The notes under the pieces were generated by a model. That model worked only from the letters and a program-made list of their open reading frames with translations, made no database searches and was not told the origin of the DNA. From the NCBI GenBank assembly GCA_020852175.1, contig JADZBH010000036.1, forward strand, positions 62,001-126,000: DNA of 64,000 nt, written 5' to 3'. This stretch comes from Bryobacterales bacterium. Its GTDB lineage: Bacteria; Acidobacteriota; Terriglobia; Bryobacterales; Bryobacteraceae. Numbering within the stretch: the stretch's first letter is position 1; every line of letters starts with the position of its first letter. Shown here in pieces: positions 9,198-17,321 of the stretch. The position numbers and the translations under genes are program-made.

Positions 9198-10573
9198 CAC
9201 CTCGTGTTGCCGACTGGATAGCGCAAAGCGCCTGGAAAGCCGCGGCGCTTCAGTTGTCACCTTACCGCCGGCGCGTCGCTTGCGCCTATGAGCAGGAGAG
9301 CCGCTTGATGTGGGCCTCGCAGGCAGAGGCCGCGCGCGAGCAGGAAAGGCGCCTCCGTGAGCTGCTACGGATCGCCGTCTCGGCGCCCTACTGGAGGCGG
9401 GTGATCGAACAGGCTGGAGTTGCCCCGGAACAGTTTACGCTGTCCGATCTCACGCGCCTGCCCTTCCTTACCAAGGACCTCCTCCGGGAGAAGGAGCAGG
9501 AGATGCGCGTGCCGGCGGCCCGGGGCGTCTATGCCAATTACAGCGGCGGCTCCACGGGCGTTCCGATCCGCTTTTATCAAGACCTTGATTACAAGGTCCA
9601 TATGAGCGTATCCACACGGCTTTGTAATGAGATGGCGGGGGCCTTCCCGGGAGCGCGCCTGGCGAAGTTATGGGGGGCGCCGCAGGACAAACGCCAGATT
9701 GAGTCTCCCTGGGGCCGCGCCAAGTTGTGGTTGTTGAACCACAGGTACTTGGACAGTTTCGATATGGGGCCGGAGCAGATGCAGCGCTTCCACTTCGAAC
9801 TGGAGGAGTTCCAGCCGGACCTGATGCAAGCCTACGCCAGTTCGATTCACCTGCTGGCGCTCCACCTGCGCCGCCGCGGCATCCGTCCGGTCTACCCCAG
9901 GGTTGCGATCATCTCGGCGGCCGAGCGGCTCACGCCGCGTATGCGCGAGGAGATTGAAGCAGTGTTCCCAGTACCTGTCTTCAACCGCTATGGCAGCCGC
10001 GAGGTGTCGGCCATGGCGGCCGAGTGTGACAGGCACGCGGGACTCCACGTCACCTGGGCAGGCCACATCGTGGAGACAATCGACCCGGCGACATCGGAGC
10101 CTGTTCGCGGACGCCCAGGTGAACTGGTGATCACGGTTCTCCACAACCATGCGATGCCCTTCATCCGGTACCGGATCGGTGACGTCGGCCTGATTGAGGA
10201 TGCACCGTGTGCATGCGGACGGAGTTCGCCTCGGCTGTTGGATGTGCTGGGGAGGACATCGGACAACTTTCTGATGCCGGACGGCCGCATCGTGCACGGT
10301 GAATACTTCACGCATCTTTTCTACGGGCGGCCCGAGGTGCGGCAATTCCAGTTCGTCCAGAACTCCGTCGAGGATTACGAACTGCATCTGGTTCCGGGCG
10401 ATGGTTACAACGGCGAACTGGGCAGGAGTCTGGAGTCGGAGATCCGGTCACTGATTGGGTTCGCGGCCCGGCTCCGGATCATGATTCGCGAGGAGATCCC
10501 CAAAACGGCCTCCGGCAAATACCGCTTCACCATCTCGCGGGTGAAGGTGAGGGAACTGGTGGGGACAGAATGA
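9194..10573 (+). CDS. PaaK/CapK-like adenylate-forming enzyme
   Basis: A 459-residue member of the phenylacetate-CoA ligase-like family, which activates carboxylates as acyl-adenylates. The phosphate-binding loop is SGGSTGVPIRF near residues 117-127. YGSREVSAMAAEC lies near 265-277, and a later block contains GRTSDNFLMPDGRIVHGEY and the C-terminal lysine region IPKTASGKYRF. CapK-like relatives occur in capsule clusters with poorly known roles. The ATG at 9194 is preferred over 9188 because GAGGA sits six bases upstream. The previous stop is overlapped, as is the following DUF362 start. A role in acylating the polymer is an inference. Confidence 0.8.
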   Translation: MTPRVADWIAQSAWKAAALQLSPYRRRVACAYEQESRLMWASQAEAAREQERRLRELLRIAVSAPYWRRVIEQAGVAPEQFTLSDLTRLPFLTKDLLREKEQEMRVPAARGVYANYSGGSTGVPIRFYQDLDYKVHMSVSTRLCNEMAGAFPGARLAKLWGAPQDKRQIESPWGRAKLWLLNHRYLDSFDMGPEQMQRFHFELEEFQPDLMQAYASSIHLLALHLRRRGIRPVYPRVAIISAAERLTPRMREEIEAVFPVPVFNRYGSREVSAMAAECDRHAGLHVTWAGHIVETIDPATSEPVRGRPGELVITVLHNHAMPFIRYRIGDVGLIEDAPCACGRSSPRLLDVLGRTSDNFLMPDGRIVHGEYFTHLFYGRPEVRQFQFVQNSVEDYELHLVPGDGYNGELGRSLESEIRSLIGFAARLRIMIREEIPKTASGKYRFTISRVKVRELVGTE

Positions 10574-12036
10574 AGAGAGTCGCGGGAGACCGGCACAGGG
10601 TAGCGATTGCAGTCGCGGGCGCGGTGGCATATCCTTCCGCTCCGTTTTCTCCGGGTGAAGCCTACCCGGAGTACCGGCTGCGGGATGTGGCGCCAGTCGC
10701 GAACCCGGTGTACGCGGCGGTACGGGAGAGTTTTCGCCTTCTGGAACTCGACGCCTCCGCGTATGGCAGGGCGGAGTGGAACCCACTGGGTGGCTGGATC
10801 AAGCCGGGGATGCGGGTGCTATTGAAACCGAACCTGGTGCGGCATTTCCACCCCTATGGCCTGGACACGCGGGCGATCTATACGCACGGATCCGTGGTGC
10901 GCGCTGTGGCCGATTTTGCCTGGCGGGCATTGGAAGGCAAAGGTGAACTGGTGGTGGCCGATGCGCCGCTGCAGTCTTGCGACTTCGGCGAGGTCTGCCG
11001 GTTGTCGGGCATCTCCGCCATGGTCCAGTTCTACCGGGAACGTAATATCCCGGTGGATGTGCGGGACCTGCGGCTGGTGAGGGCCGTCGCCGAAGCGCGG
11101 AGTTGGCTCGGCAGGGTGCTCGTGCACTACGACAACGAAGGAGATCCGGCCGGTTATTCGGAGATCGATCTTGGGCCGCGCAGCTTGCACGCATGCCGGG
11201 AACGGAGCGGACGGTATCGCGTACCCTGTTACGATCCCGCGCGCATGGGCCGCCATCACGGTGACGGACGGCACTCTTACGTGATCGCCAACACTCTTTT
11301 GCGGGCCGATGTAGTGCTGAACCTGCCCAAGATGAAGACACATCACAAGGCAGGCATCACCGGGTGTCTGAAAAACTTCATCGGTATCAACGGACACAAG
11401 GATTGCCTGCCGCACCATGTGCAGGGTCCATCCGAGCAGGGCGGCGACGAGTATGCGCGAGCGAGCAGATTCAAGACGGTAGATTCCAGACTTCTGGACT
11501 ACAAGGAGCGCCACGGAGGCATCGCCATCAAGAAAGCGGCAGCGCTGGCCCACCGGGCGCTACAGGCCGTGCACGCGCGCGAGCAGGGCAACGGCATGTG
11601 GGACGGCGGCTGGTACGGCAACGACACAATCAGCCGCACGACCATTGACCTGAATAGAATCGTAAGCCACGCCGACGTGAACGGGGTACTGCGCGACAGT
11701 CCCCAGCGGCAAGTCTTCTCGTTGATCGACGGCATTGTGGCCGGGGAGAAGGATGGCCCGCTGGCTCCTTCGCCCCTGTCCTGCGGGCTCATCCTGGCCG
11801 GTGTCTCGCCAGGGGCGGTGGACACGGTGATGGCGAGGCTGATGGGGTTTCGCTGGAAGTCATTCCCGACACTCCGTCACGCATGGTCGGGGGAGGAGCC
11901 GCTGGAGGAGTTTGACCCGGGCGGAATTGAATGCGTCTCGAACGATCCGCGCTGGGAGGAACTGGATGTGGACGCGCCGGGCGGCTCGTGCCGGTTCCAG
12001 CCCCATCCGGGATGGAAAGGGCACGTGGAGTTGTGA
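10570..12036 (+). CDS. DUF362 family protein, second paralogue
   Basis: A 488-residue DUF362 protein, clearly related to the one at 4486. Shared blocks are LLKPNLVRH (about residue 84), VVADAPLQSCDF, LNLPKMKTHHKAG (about 250), KNFIGINGHKDCLPHH (about 267-282) and the GNDT...DLNR region. No ferredoxin cysteines are seen. The ATGA overlap with the adenylate-forming gene and the GTGA overlap with the next glycosyltransferase tie it tightly into the locus. Two diverged copies suggest two related but distinct steps, or a heterodimer. The function is unknown. Confidence 0.8.
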   Translation: MKRVAGDRHRVAIAVAGAVAYPSAPFSPGEAYPEYRLRDVAPVANPVYAAVRESFRLLELDASAYGRAEWNPLGGWIKPGMRVLLKPNLVRHFHPYGLDTRAIYTHGSVVRAVADFAWRALEGKGELVVADAPLQSCDFGEVCRLSGISAMVQFYRERNIPVDVRDLRLVRAVAEARSWLGRVLVHYDNEGDPAGYSEIDLGPRSLHACRERSGRYRVPCYDPARMGRHHGDGRHSYVIANTLLRADVVLNLPKMKTHHKAGITGCLKNFIGINGHKDCLPHHVQGPSEQGGDEYARASRFKTVDSRLLDYKERHGGIAIKKAAALAHRALQAVHAREQGNGMWDGGWYGNDTISRTTIDLNRIVSHADVNGVLRDSPQRQVFSLIDGIVAGEKDGPLAPSPLSCGLILAGVSPGAVDTVMARLMGFRWKSFPTLRHAWSGEEPLEEFDPGGIECVSNDPRWEELDVDAPGGSCRFQPHPGWKGHVEL

Positions 12037-13190
12037 ACGTCCTGCTTGTCAATCGCATGATGGGAACCGCCTGGGGCGGTGGAGAGAACTACGACCATCA
12101 CCTGGCACAAGCACTGCAACGGCTTGGGCATCGCGTGGTCATTCTGACAGCCTGTCCGCCGGGCCAGGAGATTCCCCGCGAGATCGGTGGCATCGAGGCG
12201 GCGGGTGTCGTGATCCCATATGTCCGGCGCTACATGTACCACCTGGCCGGCCATATCCGGTTCCTGCCCGGTCTAGTTGCACAACTCGACCAGGGAATTT
12301 TTGAGCATGTCTCGGCGCCGCTCCTGAAGCGACTGATCGGCCAATACTCGATCGACGTGGTGCAGATGTTGTCGGTGCCGCACTTGGCGCGCAGGTTGCT
12401 GCGCGAGGGGCTTCCGGTTGTGATGCGGTTTCCCGGTCCTCCCGCCTGGTTCCAATCGAGGCAACTGCGTGGCATCGGCTTGCATCCTCAGGCGGCTCTG
12501 TTTGCCCACGGAGATGCCGTGCGGTACTTCCGTTCAAAACTGGGCATCCCTGTGAACGAGGTGCCGCCGGGTGTGGACCGGACGCTGTTTCATCCAGACG
12601 AACAGGGCGCGGCGAGGACGCGACTGCGCCGCGAGGACGGCATCCGGGAGAGTGAGTTCGTGCTGATCACGGTGGGCAGGCTCATCGAGGGCAAGGGACT
12701 GTCATTCCTGCTTCGCTGCATGCGCCGGCTGCGCGAGCGCCGCGAACCTGTCCGTCTTGTGATTGCCGGCGGTGGTGCGCTGGAGAGCCGGTTGCGGCGT
12801 GAGGCTGCCGGCCTGCTGGAGATGGTGAGGTTCACGGGACACCTGGCAAAACCCGCCGTGGCTGCCCGGTTGCAGGCAGCGGATTGCTTCTGCCTGATGA
12901 GCGACTACGAGAACTATTCGAATGCGGCGGTGGAAGCGATGGCGACCGGGTTGCCGGTGCTGGCCAGCCGGGTGGGCGGCTTTCCCCTTCAAATCCGCGA
13001 AGGAGTGAACGGCTTTCTGGTGCCGCCCGGGGATGAGGAAGGCTTTTGCGAACACGTGGTCCGCCTGCGGCGCGACGCCGCCTTGCAGGAGAGACTGCGC
13101 GAGGGGGCGCTGGCGTTTGCAGGGCCCCTCGCCTGGGAAAAATCGGCCGCGCGCGTGGCGGAGATTTATGAGCGCGTGGTGTCCGCCTAA
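12033..13190 (+). CDS. GT4-family glycosyltransferase (third), GTG start
   Basis: A 385-residue GT4 enzyme that starts at a GTG overlapping the preceding stop (GTGA). The N-terminal strand and loop read VNVLLVNRMMGTAWGGGEN. The donor domain has TVGRLIEGKGLSFLL, VIAGGGALESRL, and YENYSNAAVEAMATG near residue 291 with the two conserved glutamates. An in-frame upstream ATG at 11931 lies inside the DUF362 gene and would add a non-homologous stretch. It is expected to extend the repeat unit. Confidence 0.87.
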   Translation: MNVLLVNRMMGTAWGGGENYDHHLAQALQRLGHRVVILTACPPGQEIPREIGGIEAAGVVIPYVRRYMYHLAGHIRFLPGLVAQLDQGIFEHVSAPLLKRLIGQYSIDVVQMLSVPHLARRLLREGLPVVMRFPGPPAWFQSRQLRGIGLHPQAALFAHGDAVRYFRSKLGIPVNEVPPGVDRTLFHPDEQGAARTRLRREDGIRESEFVLITVGRLIEGKGLSFLLRCMRRLRERREPVRLVIAGGGALESRLRREAAGLLEMVRFTGHLAKPAVAARLQAADCFCLMSDYENYSNAAVEAMATGLPVLASRVGGFPLQIREGVNGFLVPPGDEEGFCEHVVRLRRDAALQERLREGALAFAGPLAWEKSAARVAEIYERVVSA

Positions 13191-14625
13191 AGGCCGGGCT
13201 GCGGAGAACCTGGCCGCGCTGTTGGCGGGGCGCGGATTCGCCATGGGCGTGAACCTGGTGTGGCTGGTGGCGACGGTACGTCTGTTCACGCAGACCGAGG
13301 TGGCGTTGCTGGCCTTCTCCGCCCTGGCCGCCACCTGGCTGGACGTGTTGAAGGGGCTTGGGATGAGTACATGGTTGATCCGGCAATTGCCCTCCATCCG
13401 GCGGGACCAGCCGGCGCTGGCTGCCCGCATGATCCGGACCTACATATGGTGCTCGGTGGCTCCCCTGGCTGCTGGGACGGCGCTGACCTGGGCCGGCGCG
13501 CTGGCTATCCGCCCCGACCTGGCCGCACCGGATCAACGTACCGGCGATTGGACGCTGGCGCTGCTTGGCCTCTCCCTGCAAAGCCTGGCCAGCACGTTTC
13601 TCGTGATCCTCCAGTGTTTCGGCGAGATGAGGACGATGGCGTTGTGGAACGCCTGGTTCAGCGTCGCCCAGCGGCTGGTTCCCGTGGGCCTCGCGATTCT
13701 CTGGAGTTGGCGATTGCCTGAGTTCCTGCTGGCGACCTGTCTGCTGACCGCGGCGAGTCTGTTGCCCGCGGCCAGGCCTCTACGTACATGGCTCGCGGAC
13801 GGACAGGGAGTCCTTCCTTGGAGAGAATTTTGGCCCGATTCGCGGCACTACTATTCGAGCGCGGTGCTCCGCTTTGGCGCCATGCAACTCGACCAGCTCC
13901 TGGTGGCGATCTTCTTTCAGGCCCCCACACTTGTGACCTATTTCGTGTTGCGACGATTCTATTCTCTGGCCGTGGTCTTCGTCAGCAGTTGCGTGGATGC
14001 CGCCGTGCCCGCTTTGGCGGCCAACGCCACCTCCAACCCGGAAGCGGCATACAAGTTGCTGTCCGGCTTGAGAGCGTTCATCCTGCTCGCCGGAACGCTG
14101 GCCGCCTGTCTCACTGCGGCCAACGGAACCGGCCTTCTCGAAGTCCTGTTGGGCCCGGCTCATGAGAACGATGCGGCGCTTGTTGTTCTCTTCTCCATGG
14201 CCGCCCTCGCCTATGGGGTGTACAGCGTTTCGCTTACCGGCGAAGCCGTGATGGGAAGTGCGGCCAGGAGTTCGCAATGGGTAGTCGTGGCGCTGCTGGC
14301 CAATGTGATGAGCATTCCGCTGCTGGCCGGGGTGCTCGGAGCGAACGCGTTGCCGATGTCGCTCGTGATTGGGTTTCTGGCGGGCTCCCTGGCTGCCAGT
14401 TGGGGCAGCGAGCTTCCATTGACTCTAGGGAAGCGCATCTGGGTCCGCCTGCTCGCGGTTGTCGTGTGTGGCGCCATTTCGCGCGCCGTTCTGCAGACAG
14501 GGTGGCCTGCTCCTTTACAGGTGCTGGCCTGGAACGGCACTGTGGCCGTGTGGTTGCTGAGTGAGTATGGCACGGGAGGATTTCGTCCCGTCGCGCATTA
14601 CCTGGCCGGATGGCGGCCAGCGTGA
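13168..14625 (+). CDS. Wzx-type lipopolysaccharide/oligosaccharide flippase
   Basis: A 485-residue polytopic membrane protein with about 12-14 hydrophobic segments, fitting the MATE/Wzx superfamily that flips undecaprenyl-linked repeat units to the periplasm. Examples of segments are NLVWLVATVRLF, LGLSLQSLASTFLVILQCFG and LANVMSIPLLAGVLGA. A charged amphipathic region (WREFWPDSRHYYSSAVLRFG) starts the second half. The first codons overlap the preceding glycosyltransferase by 23 bases. Topology and neighbours, rather than a catalytic motif, support the call. Confidence 0.78.
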   Translation: MSAWCPPKGRAAENLAALLAGRGFAMGVNLVWLVATVRLFTQTEVALLAFSALAATWLDVLKGLGMSTWLIRQLPSIRRDQPALAARMIRTYIWCSVAPLAAGTALTWAGALAIRPDLAAPDQRTGDWTLALLGLSLQSLASTFLVILQCFGEMRTMALWNAWFSVAQRLVPVGLAILWSWRLPEFLLATCLLTAASLLPAARPLRTWLADGQGVLPWREFWPDSRHYYSSAVLRFGAMQLDQLLVAIFFQAPTLVTYFVLRRFYSLAVVFVSSCVDAAVPALAANATSNPEAAYKLLSGLRAFILLAGTLAACLTAANGTGLLEVLLGPAHENDAALVVLFSMAALAYGVYSVSLTGEAVMGSAARSSQWVVVALLANVMSIPLLAGVLGANALPMSLVIGFLAGSLAASWGSELPLTLGKRIWVRLLAVVVCGAISRAVLQTGWPAPLQVLAWNGTVAVWLLSEYGTGGFRPVAHYLAGWRPA

Positions 14626-14640
14626 AAGGAGGGAGCGTGG

Positions 14641-16188
14641 ATGAGTTCAAGTGCGGGCGGGGCGGTGTGGGAAGAGAAGGAAGTCTGGCGATCCGGCGGG
14701 CAGTCCTGGCGGCCCGGGGCTGAATATTGGCGGAGACGGGCCGTGCTGCCAGGTTTTCTGGCCTTGCTGATCGTGGCGATTGGGATCGCCGCCTTTGTGG
14801 AAAATCAACCTCTGTTCGTGTGGGCGGCGCTGGCCCCGGGGATCTGGCTGGCGCTTCAGGCGCCCGAAAAGCTGGTGGGTTTGCTGTTGTTGACGACCCC
14901 CATGTTTCCGGTGATTCGCGTGCTGCAGGATGGGCTGGGCGCACAGCAGGTGAGCACGCGCGGACTCTTCTTCTCGCTGGACGATCCGATCACCATGGCT
15001 CTGCTCTTCGGCGCCAGCGTGCAGCAAATCCGGCACACCGGTCCCAAAATGGAACTGTTTCCTACGGCGCTTCTGGGTCTGGCCGCGCTCTACCCCCTGG
15101 TGATCGCGCTGAACCTGACGCGGTTGGATGGCTCACAGTCGATGTTGAGTTGCCTGTATTACCTGAAGTGGCTGCAATATGCATCTCTGTTGGTCCTGAT
15201 TCCCGCTGTCACACGATGGCACTCCATGCCTGTCCTGCTACGGACGCTACGGCGCTGCGTGGTTCTCGCTCTGGTGGCCTCGGCTCTGCTGGCCTGCTAC
15301 GAGTTCGCCGAAGCGCTGCGCACAGGCTCATACCGGTCGGCCGGTGCGTTCCCCCGAGCCTCCGGTTTCTTCGGGACACTGGATCCCAGCCGGTTTGGCG
15401 CCTCCGAGGATCCGGTCAACTTCGGAGTACTCATGATGGCCGGAGGCGCGATTGCGCTCGCCTATGCCACTCAGACCCGCACGTCGGGCTGGGTGGCCAG
15501 GGCCGGCGCCTTCGTTGCCGCGCTTGCCGGCGTCTTTCTAAGCGCCTCGCGCACGCCGCTCCTTGCCGCATGTGTTGCCTATTCACGGCTTCGGCGGATC
15601 ACGTTCATGCAGGCAGTGGCCACGCTGGTGTTCGTGATTCTGCTGGTTGCCATTCTGCAACCGTTTTTTCCCTCCCTCTGGGCCACCACTTGGATCCGGT
15701 TCGAATCGATTCTGTTCGAGGATATGGCCATTGATGGTTCCGCACAGAGCCGGCTCGACATTGTCTTGAATGCCCCGGTCTTTGAATGGGACAGCTACTG
15801 GTTAGCAGGACATGGACATTCGTCGTACCGGTTTATCGCCGGGGAACACCTGTCCCGCTTTACCAGCGGGATCAGCCGGAGCCTCTACAACTTTCCGCTG
15901 ACGGTCTGGTATGACGTCGGCCCTGTCGGATTACTGCTCTGGTGCGTCCTGTATGTGCAGTTGCGGCGGCGCCTGGCCCGCATCGCCGCGCAGACTGTGC
16001 AACCGGAACTGCGCGCTCTGGCCGGAGGCCTCCAGGCCGGACTGCTGGGGCTCGCCGTGGCATCGATGTTTGGGGAGTTTCCATACAACTGGCGTGTGAT
16101 GGGGTTTTTCTATGCCTGCTGCGGTGTCTGCCTTGCGTGCGATCAAGTGGAACGTCATTGGCGCCGGCGTGAATCGGGTGCCAGGTGA
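14641..16188 (+). CDS. O-antigen polymerase/ligase-like membrane protein (first)
   Basis: A 515-residue inner-membrane protein with about ten or more membrane segments and a large loop between residues about 330 and 410, the layout of Wzy polymerases and WaaL-type ligases. The loop includes GHGHSSYRFIAGEH, similar to the region around the conserved periplasmic His/Arg of the family. A strong AAAGGAGG lies just before the ATG. The cytosolic N-terminus is unusually Trp- and charge-rich. It may polymerise the repeat unit; with a second family member at 18835, the split of jobs is uncertain. Confidence 0.72.
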   Translation: MSSSAGGAVWEEKEVWRSGGQSWRPGAEYWRRRAVLPGFLALLIVAIGIAAFVENQPLFVWAALAPGIWLALQAPEKLVGLLLLTTPMFPVIRVLQDGLGAQQVSTRGLFFSLDDPITMALLFGASVQQIRHTGPKMELFPTALLGLAALYPLVIALNLTRLDGSQSMLSCLYYLKWLQYASLLVLIPAVTRWHSMPVLLRTLRRCVVLALVASALLACYEFAEALRTGSYRSAGAFPRASGFFGTLDPSRFGASEDPVNFGVLMMAGGAIALAYATQTRTSGWVARAGAFVAALAGVFLSASRTPLLAACVAYSRLRRITFMQAVATLVFVILLVAILQPFFPSLWATTWIRFESILFEDMAIDGSAQSRLDIVLNAPVFEWDSYWLAGHGHSSYRFIAGEHLSRFTSGISRSLYNFPLTVWYDVGPVGLLLWCVLYVQLRRRLARIAAQTVQPELRALAGGLQAGLLGLAVASMFGEFPYNWRVMGFFYACCGVCLACDQVERHWRRRESGAR

Positions 16189-17321
16189 TGCGCGTGCTCC
16201 ATGTCGGCAAGTACTACCCTCCCCGTTGGGGCGGAATGGAGACTGTCCTGAAGGACATTTGCGAAACTATCTCATCGCAAGTGGACCTTCGTGTCGTGGT
16301 GGCCAACGATAAACCCCTGTGCGAGGAGGATGTGAGCACCGGATTTCGTCTGACGCGCCTGGCCAACTGGCGGACTCTCTACTCTCAACCGCTCACGCCT
16401 GGGTTGTGGCCGGTTCTGCGGCGGGAGCCTGCCGAAATTGTCCACCTCCACGAACCGAATCCGCTTGCGCTTGCGTTCTATCTATTCGCCGGCCACAAAG
16501 GCCGGTTGGTCATCCACTATCACAGTGACATTGTCCGGCAGCGGAAACTGAAATGGCTCTATCGTCCCATTCTGGAACTGGGTTTGCGGCGAGCCGAGGC
16601 GATCATCGCCGGAAGCCGGGAACTGATCGATCACTCCCCTATACTGCGCCGGTACCGCGACAAGTGTCGGGTGATTCCTTTCGGTATTGACCTGCGCCCA
16701 TTTCTAGCCATTAATCCGGAGGAGCGGCCGGGCACGCAAACTCTTCGTGTTCTGTCAGTTGGGCGGCTGAGCTACTACAAGGGCTTTCGCTACCTGATCA
16801 AGTCGATGCAGGGATGGGAAGGGGAATTGACGATTGCCGGCGATGGCGAGCAGCGAGCTGAGTTGGAGTCGCTTGCGAGACGGCTGGGTTTGGCACGTCG
16901 GGTGCACTTCCTTGGGCGGGTCGGCAACAGCGAACTCTTACGCTGCTACCGGGAGGCCGACGTATTCTGTCTTCCTTCCTGCGCGCCGAGCGAGGCGTTT
17001 GGCCTTGTGATGGTGGAGGCAATGGGCGCGGCGCTGCCGGTGGTGAGTACGGATCTGCCCACCGGGGTCCGCGCGGTGAATCTGCACGGAGAGACGGGAC
17101 TCGTCGTTCCTCCGGCGGATTCCGAAGCGCTTGCCGGCGCCATTCGCTCGTTGCAGGCAAGCGAAGAAAGGAGACGCCAAATGGGAATCAACGGACGCCG
17201 CCGCGCGCAACAACGGTTCAGCAGGGAGGTGATGGCCGGGAGCATTCTGAGGTTGTACATGGCTGTGGCCTCCCGGCAGCCCGGAGGTATCCCCCGGCTC
17301 CAGGAGGAGCCGGAGCCATGA
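16188..17321 (+). CDS. GT4-family glycosyltransferase (fourth)
   Basis: A 377-residue GT4 enzyme. The N-terminus MRVLHVGKYYPPRWGGMETV is a textbook GT4 acceptor loop. The donor domain shows VGRLSYYKGFRYLI, IAGDGEQRAELE and SEAFGLVMVEAMGA near residue 267 with the E-x7-E pair, similar to mannosyltransferase-like members. The ATG at 16188 overlaps the preceding stop by one base; a GTG at 16185 is the alternative. The stop overlaps the next gene as ATGA. Confidence 0.88.
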   Translation: MRVLHVGKYYPPRWGGMETVLKDICETISSQVDLRVVVANDKPLCEEDVSTGFRLTRLANWRTLYSQPLTPGLWPVLRREPAEIVHLHEPNPLALAFYLFAGHKGRLVIHYHSDIVRQRKLKWLYRPILELGLRRAEAIIAGSRELIDHSPILRRYRDKCRVIPFGIDLRPFLAINPEERPGTQTLRVLSVGRLSYYKGFRYLIKSMQGWEGELTIAGDGEQRAELESLARRLGLARRVHFLGRVGNSELLRCYREADVFCLPSCAPSEAFGLVMVEAMGAALPVVSTDLPTGVRAVNLHGETGLVVPPADSEALAGAIRSLQASEERRRQMGINGRRRAQQRFSREVMAGSILRLYMAVASRQPGGIPRLQEEPEP

